This document shows, piece after piece, positions 1-4,585 of a stretch of 7,436 nucleotides of DNA. Each line of letters starts with the position of its first letter. Positions within the stretch are counted from its first letter, which is position 1. Location of the stretch: positions 1-7,436 of the forward strand of contig JAISPA010000167.1 in NCBI GenBank assembly GCA_031275255.1, written 5' to 3'. A program made the position numbers and the translations under genes. Source of the DNA: Acidaminococcales bacterium. GTDB lineage: Bacteria > Bacillota > Negativicutes > Acidaminococcales > JAISLQ01. The notes beneath the pieces were generated by a model that saw only the letters and a list, made by a program, of their open reading frames with translations, was not told the DNA's origin and searched no databases.

Positions 1-1005
1 ATTCGCGCCCAGCTGCGTCATAAACGACTGGTCGAGGGTGCCTTTGTCTACTATGCTGCGGGCAAAGTTGAAGCTGATGCTTTCGCCTACCGCTATGTCG
101 GTGAAGAGTACGCCGCCCGAGGCAAGCTCAAGGGTTATATCGCCGAAAGAAGCGCCGCCGGTGTTGACAATGTTCGCGATGGTAATTGACTTGCCGTCAG
201 CGGCAATCAAAACCGTTATAGCGGTGTAAGCCTTCATGCCCGCGCCCGCGTCGGAAGTGTAGAAAACTCCCCCTGCCGCGCCAGACTGCCCTACCTGCGC
301 GTAACCGTTGCTTAAATCGCCGGCAGCAATCGCAGTCCCGCTGGTACCATATCCGGTAACGGCAACCGCTTGTCCAGCGGTGTCCACGTCGTTGTTGAAG
401 ATAACCTTGAACGAAGCTACGCCGGACTCGGTGGAATTTCTGATGATGGTGATCATGCCGTCGTAGATGCCGGTCTGCTGTACGGCTTTAATGGCTTCAA
501 GCTGGCTGACCGCGTTGAAGGATACCTGGGAGTTGTTGTTGATGGTCAGGCGCCCTACAACGGAATCTTTCGCTCCCTGCAAAGAGCCGTCCAGGAGTTT
601 TTTGGTGTTGAACTCCGTGGAGTTGCCGATGCGGTCGATTTCTTTCTTTAATTGCTTTATTTCACTTTCGATCTCGTTTCTATCGTCGTCGGTGTTGGTG
701 TCGTTGGCCGCCTGCACCGCCAGTTCGCGCATACGCCCTAAAATGGCGTGCGTCTGGTCCAAAGCCCCTTCCGCGATCTGGATGAGCGAGGAAGTATCCT
801 GGGCGTTCTTTTTCGCCATATCAAGTCCGCGTACCTGCCCGCGCATTTTTTCCGATATTGCCAGGCCCGCCGCGTCGTCCGCCGCGCTGTTGATTTTCAG
901 TCCCGATGCGAGCCGCGCCATGGATTTTTCCGCCGCGCGGTTGTTGATGCCCAAAAAACGCTGGGAAGTCAGTGAAGGGATGTTGTGGTTTATAATTGAT
1001 GCCAT
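1..1005 (-). CDS. Flagellin, N-terminal 335 residues (3' end outside window)
   Basis: Structural subunit of the flagellar filament, exported through the flagellar type III apparatus. The reading frame is open from the ATG at 1005 to the window edge. Residues 1-135 are a canonical flagellin D0/D1 region: NHNIPSLTSQR near the start, RLASGLKINSAADDAAGLAI at 31-50, SEKMRGQVRGL at 51-61, RMRELAVQAAN at 91-101, and IDRIGNSTEFNTKKLLDGS at 123-141. RMRELAVQAAN aligns with the helix that TLR5 recognises in other flagellins. From about residue 155 the sequence is rich in Gly, Ala, Ser, Thr and Asn and shows no familiar motif, as expected for the surface-exposed variable D2/D3 domain. The C-terminal D1/D0 helices are not in the window, so completeness cannot be judged. 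The start is fixed by AAGGAGG 8 nt upstream. The gene stands apart from the kor operon, behind a terminator and its own promoter. It could be fliC or hag; the symbol depends on the organism. Confidence 0.96.
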   Translation of the reverse strand, partial: MASIINHNIPSLTSQRFLGINNRAAEKSMARLASGLKINSAADDAAGLAISEKMRGQVRGLDMAKKNAQDTSSLIQIAEGALDQTHAILGRMRELAVQAANDTNTDDDRNEIESEIKQLKKEIDRIGNSTEFNTKKLLDGSLQGAKDSVVGRLTINNNSQVSFNAVSQLEAIKAVQQTGIYDGMITIIRNSTESGVASFKVIFNNDVDTAGQAVAVTGYGTSGTAIAAGDLSNGYAQVGQSGAAGGVFYTSDAGAGMKAYTAITVLIAADGKSITIANIVNTGGASFGDITLELASGGVLFTDIAVGESISFNFARSIVDKGTLDQSFMTQLGAN

Positions 1006-1012
1006 GATTTGT

Positions 1013-1039
1013 TCCTCCTTGAATTAAGACTTACATCCT
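1013..1039 (-). promoter_or_regulatory. Pair of candidate CsrA binding sites in the flagellin leader
   Basis: Two GGA-centred motifs lie in the leader. The upstream one, AGGATGT (1033-1039), matches all seven 3' positions of the CsrA consensus RUACARGGAUGU. The downstream one, ATTCAAGGAGGA (1013-1024), matches 9 of 12 positions and overlaps the Shine-Dalgarno. Their GGA cores are 20 nt apart, a spacing that suits bridging by one CsrA dimer. In Bacillus subtilis, CsrA binds two such sites in the hag leader, one over the SD, and FliW and flagellin relieve the repression. That the same control works here is inference; neither csrA nor fliW is in the window. Confidence 0.55.
1014..1020 (-). promoter_or_regulatory. 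Strong Shine-Dalgarno of the flagellin gene
   Basis: AAGGAGG on the minus strand, 8 nt before the ATG at 1005. It is a near-perfect match to the 16S anti-SD and decides the start. It also forms the centre of a CsrA-like site (ATTCAAGGAGGA, 1013-1024), so occupancy by CsrA would block ribosome access. Confidence 0.9.
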
Positions 1040-1070
1040 AAATATTTTTGTTCGTTTTTGTTACAATTTG

Positions 1071-1106
1071 TCCGGGTAGTTGCTTTGGCCAGAAGAACGC
1101 CCCGGA
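1071..1106 (-). other. Inverted repeat in the flagellin leader
   Basis: TCCGGG (1071-1076) and CCCGGA (1101-1106) can form a 6-bp stem with a 24-nt loop in the 5' untranslated RNA, between the proposed transcription start and the CsrA-like sites. It is modest in strength. It could stabilise the leader or position the downstream sites, but chance is also possible. Confidence 0.3.
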
Positions 1107-1130
1107 TTTTCACGCCTTGTTCTGCTTAAT

Positions 1131-1157
1131 ATATCGTGCCTGATGTTAAAGAACTTA
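1131..1157 (-). promoter_or_regulatory. Sigma-28 (FliA/SigD)-like promoter of the flagellin gene
   Basis: Minus strand TAAG (1154-1157), a 15-nt spacer, then CACGATAT (1131-1138). The flagellar sigma factor consensus is TAAA-N15-GCCGATAA in enterics and TAAA-N14-16-GCCGATAT in Bacillus. The match to the Bacillus form is 3 of 4 and 6 of 8 with ideal spacing. It sits in an AT-rich patch and predicts a start near 1124, giving a leader of about 120 nt. No better match was seen by eye elsewhere in the spacer. Confidence 0.55.
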
Positions 1158-1396
1158 AGTATTTAAAACAAAATTATTTTATGTGTTGCTTTTTCCGCGC
1201 CAATCCCAACTTATCACCGGCTCTACCCTCTCTGTCGGGAAAATCGCAATTTCAAGGACGAGCCCGCCCTAAACCCTATCCGCTATAGACCAGAGACGAA
1301 CGACATTTTGCTTACTACGCTTATGCTGTTCCCCGTTTAAAACATGAATGAGGCGGCAGGCAGCAAAGGTCGGAGTAAAATGCTTGTAGAGTTTTT

Positions 1397-1443
1397 GCCA
1401 AAGCAAAAGCCGCGGGTCTAACTCCCGCGGCTTTTGCTTTGGC
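1397..1443 (-). terminator. Rho-independent terminator of the kor operon
   Basis: Perfect 20-bp inverted repeat (1397-1416 with 1424-1443) around a 7-nt loop. The GC core is GCCGCGGG, and the 3' arm on either strand continues as CTTTTGCTTTGGC. It begins 54 nt after the korC stop and lies upstream of the flagellin promoter, so it should insulate the two units. The T-rich segment is inside the stem rather than after it, and the element is symmetric, so it could act on both strands. No plus-strand gene is present to use it. Confidence 0.8.
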
Positions 1444-1497
1444 GCTATTTTCAGTTGCTTTTGCCTCCCGGACGCTTATTCACGCGGCGCCCGACGT

Positions 1498-2034
1498 TCA
1501 GCCGCCGGCCGCCGCCAGTTCCGCTCCCAGGGATATGGCTTTTTCGTTGAGCGTTTCCGTACCCTTGGGAACCCTGGCCAGCACCGCTTTTTTCAAGGAT
1601 TCCGCCGATACGCAGCCGGTGATTTTCACCAAGGCGCCGAGCGCCACTATGTTGGCGAACAGGACTTTGCCGAGTTGTTCTTTGGCTGTGCGGGTGATTG
1701 GCAGGCTGAAGACGTTTTTAACCGGCCGGTCCGGCAGTCTGGCGACAAAAAGGCTGTCGGTTATGAGCAGTCCATTTTCCGGCAGGTCGCCGGTATATTT
1801 GTCGCAGGCTTCCTGGCTCATGGCCAGAACCGTGTCCGGCAGGGTTATTTTGGGATAATGTATAGGGTCTGTGTCGATAAGCACTTCGGATTTTGAGGAA
1901 CCGCCCCGGGCTTCCGGGCCGTAGGACTGGGACTGCACCGCCAGCCGGCCGTCGAGGAGGGCGGCTTCGGCCAGGATGATCCCGGCCAGGATAAGCCCCT
2001 GCCCGCCTGTGCCGGACAATCTTATTTGCCGCAT
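1498..2034 (-). CDS. korC: 2-oxoacid (2-oxoglutarate):ferredoxin oxidoreductase, gamma subunit
   Basis: 178 residues, the usual length for the stand-alone gamma (POR/KOR catalytic gamma domain) subunit of CoA-dependent 2-oxoacid:ferredoxin oxidoreductases. Family marks are the N-terminal GTGGQG at 8-13 and QSQSYGPEARGG at 34-45, the most recognisable signature of this subunit. In related enzymes this domain contributes to the CoA-side architecture of the cytoplasmic complex; it carries no iron-sulfur cysteines itself. The ATG at 2034 follows the korB stop by 1 nt, and its ribosome site GGAGGG (2042-2047, 7-nt spacing) lies inside the end of korB, so translation is probably coupled. It is the last gene before the terminator. 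The family assignment is firm. The 2-oxoglutarate specificity comes from the gene order and resemblance, and branched-chain or other 2-oxoacids are not excluded. Confidence 0.92.
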   Translation of the reverse strand: MRQIRLSGTGGQGLILAGIILAEAALLDGRLAVQSQSYGPEARGGSSKSEVLIDTDPIHYPKITLPDTVLAMSQEACDKYTGDLPENGLLITDSLFVARLPDRPVKNVFSLPITRTAKEQLGKVLFANIVALGALVKITGCVSAESLKKAVLARVPKGTETLNEKAISLGAELAAAGG

Positions 2035-2035
2035 G

Positions 2036-2866
2036 TCAATGCCCTCCCTCTTTTCGCGCGCGGGCGATTATTTTCGCGTATTCTTCCGTGTATTCGGGCG
2101 CGTCCGCCTGATGCAGCACGCCGATGGGGAATTTATCCGCTTTCTGCTCATCGTTTAGTTTTTCATAGGCGGCGGCGGGCACGGCGTGGTCACGCTGCCA
2201 TTTGAGCATGGCGGGAGCGTCTCCCAGCTTGTTTTGGCGTCCGTAGGATATGGGGCAGGAAGCGACGGCTTCAACGAGGGAAAAACCCTTGTGCCGTATG
2301 CCGCTTAGGATCAAATCCACCAGCATCGGGGCGTGAAAAGCCGAGCCGCGCGCGGCAAAGGTCGCGCCCGCGCCCCGGGCGAGCGCGGCCAGGTCAAACG
2401 GCCGGTCAACGGTTCCGTAGGGCGCGGTGGACGCTTTGGAATTGGTCGGGGTGAGCGGGGAATATTGCCCGCCGGTCATGCCGTAAGTGTTGTTGTTGTA
2501 TAAAAGCACCGTCAGGTCGATATTGCGCCGGGCGGCGTGTATGAAGTGGTTGCCGCCTATGGCGGCGGCGTCGCCGTCGCCGGTAATGACGATAACGGTC
2601 ATTTGCGGCGCAGCCAGTTTGATGCCGGTGGCGAAAGGCAGGGCGCGCCCGTGCGCGCTGTGCACCGTGTTGAAATCAAGATAGCCGGAGGCCCGGCTGG
2701 AACAGCCTATGCCCGATACCACGGCTATGTTGTCTTTATCAAGGCCGGTACGGTAGATCGCCTTGACCAGCGCGCCGGTGATTATCCCGTTGGCGCAGCC
2801 CGGACACCAGATGTGCGGCAGACGGCCCGGCCGGAAGTATTTTTCTATGAGTTGCTCCATAAACAT
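2036..2866 (-). CDS. korB: 2-oxoacid (2-oxoglutarate):ferredoxin oxidoreductase, beta subunit (TPP-binding)
   Basis: 276 residues, normal for a KOR beta subunit. It binds thiamine diphosphate and one [4Fe-4S] cluster and carries out oxidative decarboxylation with the alpha subunit. Visible elements are HIWCPGCANG at 18-27 (cluster cysteines C21 and C24), GIGCSSR at 52-58 (C55), the Mg-TPP motif TGDGD at 95-99 running to YNNNTYGMTGGQ at 123-134, and a fourth cluster cysteine in ASCPISYGR at 202-210 (C204). All four expected cysteines are present, so the enzyme looks intact. The start at 2866 lies 3 nt after the korA stop; a second ATG two codons later (2860) is a possible alternative. The upstream ribosome site is poor, so coupling to korA is likely. 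Confidence 0.95.
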   Translation of the reverse strand: MFMEQLIEKYFRPGRLPHIWCPGCANGIITGALVKAIYRTGLDKDNIAVVSGIGCSSRASGYLDFNTVHSAHGRALPFATGIKLAAPQMTVIVITGDGDAAAIGGNHFIHAARRNIDLTVLLYNNNTYGMTGGQYSPLTPTNSKASTAPYGTVDRPFDLAALARGAGATFAARGSAFHAPMLVDLILSGIRHKGFSLVEAVASCPISYGRQNKLGDAPAMLKWQRDHAVPAAAYEKLNDEQKADKFPIGVLHQADAPEYTEEYAKIIARARKEGGH

Positions 2867-2869
2867 TTG

Positions 2870-4021
2870 TCAAGCACCCCCGGTATGTTGCTTTGCCTTT
2901 TGCAGCGCCGCCAAAAGTTCGGCCGGGGCGATGGCCTCATTATTGCATTTGGCGTAAAGAGTTACCGGGCAGCGCCCGGCGACGGTTCTTTCCACTTCCA
3001 GCACATATTGGCCGCGGTTCATTTCCGCCACTATAATATGTTTTACTTGTCCGCCCAGGGCTTTGAGTTGTTTTTCCGCCAGCGGCCAGATGGTTATCGG
3101 CCGCAAAAGACCGGCCTTTACGCCTTCCGCCCTGGCCAGATCCACCGCCGCGTAAGCCGCGCGGGCAGTACCGCCGTAGGCGACGAGCGCAAAATCGGCG
3201 TCGTCCAGCCTGTATTCTTCCGTTTCCACAATATCGTCAAGGTGGTTGTTTATTTTGGCGAATAGCCGGTCGAGCAATTCTTGGGTCGCTTTGCCCGAAC
3301 CGTCGGGAAAACCGTATTCGTCGTGAATCAGTCCGGTAACATGCCAGCGGCGCCCCTGGCCGAAAGCGGCCATAGGCGGCACAAGGTCGGTTTGCGCGCC
3401 GGAGTAGGCTCTGTATTCTTCCGGCGGGCCAAGCGGTTTTTTACGCTCAGGTTTGGGTATGGAATCATAAGCAGGCAGCTGGACTTTCTCCCGCATGTGG
3501 CCGATAATCTCGTCCATAAGCAAAATTACCGGTGTCCGGTATTTTTCCGACAGTTCGTAGGCTCTGACGGTCAGGCGGAAACATTCCGGTACGCTGGCCG
3601 GGGTCAGGACGATAATCGGATGGTCGCCGTGGGTACCCCACCGCGCCTGCATAACGTCGCCCTGCGCGGGCGCGGTGGGCTGCCCGGTAGACGGCCCCAC
3701 CCGCTGAACATTAACGATCACGATCGGTATTTCGGCCAGGGCGGCATAGCCGATGAGTTCCTGTTTCAGGGAAAAGCCGGGCCCGCTGGTCGCGGTCATA
3801 ACTTTTTTGCCGGTAAGCGATGCCCCGAGCGCAACGCCGATGCCGGCGATTTCATCTTCCATTTGAATGAAAGTTCCGCCGATGGTTGGCAGGAGGGCGG
3901 ATAACTCCTCGGCGATCTCAGTGGAAGGGGTGATCGGATAGCCGCCGAAAAACTCGGCGCCGGCCGCGACAGCGCCTTCGGCCACGGCTTTGTTCCCCTG
4001 CATGAGTAAGGTTTTTGACAC
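2870..4021 (-). CDS. korA: 2-oxoacid (2-oxoglutarate):ferredoxin oxidoreductase, alpha subunit
   Basis: 383 residues from the GTG at 4021. It is the alpha subunit holding the pyrimidine side of TPP and the transketolase-like domain II. Landmarks, counted from this GTG, are MQGNKAVAEGAVAAG at 7-21, GGYPITPSTE at 26-35, the acidic MEDE at 54-57 with the expected cofactor-activating Glu, TSGPGFSLKQE at 78-88, VQRVGPSTGQPT at 105-116, and GLLRPITIWPL in the C-terminal domain. The GTG is preferred because AAGGAG (4029-4034) sits 7 nt ahead of it and homology-like sequence begins there. An in-frame ATG at 4039 overlaps that ribosome site. Another in-frame ATG at 4186 overlaps the korD stop (TAATG), but its 55-residue extension is Arg-rich, looks non-coding and contains a strong hairpin. 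The gene lies between korD and korB. Confidence 0.94.
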   Translation of the reverse strand: MSKTLLMQGNKAVAEGAVAAGAEFFGGYPITPSTEIAEELSALLPTIGGTFIQMEDEIAGIGVALGASLTGKKVMTATSGPGFSLKQELIGYAALAEIPIVIVNVQRVGPSTGQPTAPAQGDVMQARWGTHGDHPIIVLTPASVPECFRLTVRAYELSEKYRTPVILLMDEIIGHMREKVQLPAYDSIPKPERKKPLGPPEEYRAYSGAQTDLVPPMAAFGQGRRWHVTGLIHDEYGFPDGSGKATQELLDRLFAKINNHLDDIVETEEYRLDDADFALVAYGGTARAAYAAVDLARAEGVKAGLLRPITIWPLAEKQLKALGGQVKHIIVAEMNRGQYVLEVERTVAGRCPVTLYAKCNNEAIAPAELLAALQKAKQHTGGA

Positions 4022-4028
4022 GATTTTA

Positions 4029-4034
4029 CTCCTT
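4029..4034 (-). promoter_or_regulatory. Shine-Dalgarno deciding the korA start
   Basis: AAGGAG with 7 nt to the GTG at 4021. Because this site lies inside the codons that would follow ATG 4039, initiation at 4039 or at the far upstream 4186 would leave a well-placed ribosome site unused. Confidence 0.7.
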
Positions 4035-4042
4035 TTCATTGT

Positions 4043-4084
4043 CCGCCGGCTGACGGCTGTCCGCGCGCAGCGTTTGGCCGGCGG
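4043..4084 (-). other. Predicted stable hairpin in the korD-korA spacer
   Basis: CCGCCGGC (4043-4050) pairs with GCCGGCGG (4077-4084). Inside, ACG/CTG (4053-4055, 4057-4059) pairs with CAG/CGT (4068-4070, 4071-4073) around an 8-nt loop, with one bulged base and a small internal loop. The result is a long, very GC-rich imperfect stem ending 8 nt before the korA ribosome site. It has no U-tract on the minus strand, so it is not a normal intrinsic terminator. It could set RNA processing or stability between korD and the catalytic genes, or modulate korA translation; both are inference. Confidence 0.5.
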
Positions 4085-4185
4085 AAGAATAGCTGTCGAT
4101 TGTTGCACACTGAACCGACTCTCTCCGTGGAATCTTCTGCGGAATAAGTCCCGGTTAACGGGATTTCTTCGGGCGGGGCAGAGCA

Positions 4186-4383
4186 TTAGGGGGTCGGGAC
4201 GGGTTCAGTGATAAAAATAGCAAAATCCGGGCAGCGGGTTTCGCACTGCCGGCAGGTTATGCAAGCTGATGCGTTTAGTATTTTAACTTTTTCAATTTCG
4301 CTGATGCCAAGAACCTGTTTAGGACAAAAGGCCACGCAGATGCCGCAGCCTTTGCAGCGAGCCTCAATTATTTTCAGGCTCAT
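4186..4383 (-). CDS. korD: 2-oxoacid:ferredoxin oxidoreductase delta subunit, 2x[4Fe-4S] ferredoxin
   Basis: 65 residues, a small bacterial-type ferredoxin domain. It carries two complete cluster motifs: CKGCGICVAFCP at 10-21 (C10, C13, C16, C20) and CITCRQCETRCP at 41-52 (C41, C44, C47, C51). In the KorDABC family this subunit transfers electrons from the TPP/[4Fe-4S] centre of alpha-beta to soluble ferredoxin. The start ATG at 4383 is preceded by AAAAGGGGG (4390-4398, 6-nt spacing). It is the first gene of the kor unit and is separated from korA by 164 nt. A free-standing ferredoxin is possible in principle, but the position and the SLKIIEARCKGCGICV-type N-terminus fit a KOR delta subunit. 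Confidence 0.93.
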   Translation of the reverse strand: MSLKIIEARCKGCGICVAFCPKQVLGISEIEKVKILNASACITCRQCETRCPDFAIFITEPVPTP

Positions 4384-4585
4384 GGTATTCCCCCTTTTGC
4401 CGCCTGGCGGCGGATTTTTGGGCTGTTTTTCCGGGGCAGCGCGGAAAGCGTCGCCGGCGGCGGCAAGCTGCGAATACAGCGCCGTGCGGTTTGTTACGGA
4501 ACCAGCCCTCTTTGGCGAGGCAAGCTCGCCCTTTCAAGTACGAACATTCAGCGGGAGTGGAATCTCCCGCTGAATAAAGTCTCGT
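4384..4585. other. Spacer between TRAP permease and korD with several small inverted repeats
   Basis: This 202-bp stretch contains the terminator-like repeat at 4546-4575, a short hairpin GGCGAG/CTCGCC at 4514-4530 with a 5-nt loop, and GCCGCC/GGCGGC at 4399-4411. I found no convincing sigma-70 promoter for korD by eye. The frame ahead of korD is open back to a TGA near 4534 but offers no credible start with a ribosome site. Confidence 0.5.
4546..4575 (-). terminator. Terminator-like inverted repeat after the TRAP permease gene
   Basis: ATTCAGCGGGAG (4546-4557) and CTCCCGCTGAAT (4564-4575) form a perfect 12-bp stem with a 6-nt loop, starting 10 nt after the permease stop codon. The minus-strand sequence after the stem (GTTCGTACTTG) lacks a real U-tract, so termination may be partial, leaving read-through into kor possible. 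It could also be an RNA-stabilising 3' hairpin. Confidence 0.55.

Larger units (their letters stand above)
1006..1497. other. Gene-free spacer between kor operon and flagellin
   Basis: This 492-bp stretch holds the kor terminator (1397-1443), the flagellin promoter (1131-1157), and the flagellin leader with CsrA-like sites. I read both strands for short genes, tRNA-like structures and riboswitch cores and found none that I can support. The part from about 1160 to 1390, upstream of the promoter, has no recognised element. Confidence 0.7.

Noticed and set aside
467..1027. Plus-strand 186-codon frame opposite flagellin
   Set aside because: It covers the conserved D0/D1 coding region on the other strand and has a low-complexity Ser/Ala composition typical of a shadow.
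1160..1390. Possible riboswitch or small RNA between terminator and flagellin promoter
   Set aside because: I compared it by eye with the c-di-GMP riboswitch core and tRNA-like folds and found no matching conserved blocks. It also lies upstream of the proposed transcription start.
2537..3265. Plus-strand open frame of 242 codons opposite korA/korB
   Set aside because: It is antisense to two well-identified genes with intact motifs. The composition looks like an opposite-strand shadow, and no ribosome site or family resemblance was seen.
4022..4186. korA starting at the ATG overlapping the korD stop (438 residues)
   Set aside because: The extra 55 residues are Arg-rich, unlike any part of the family I know, and span a strong hairpin. 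A good ribosome site with a GTG at 4021 matches the expected N-terminus.
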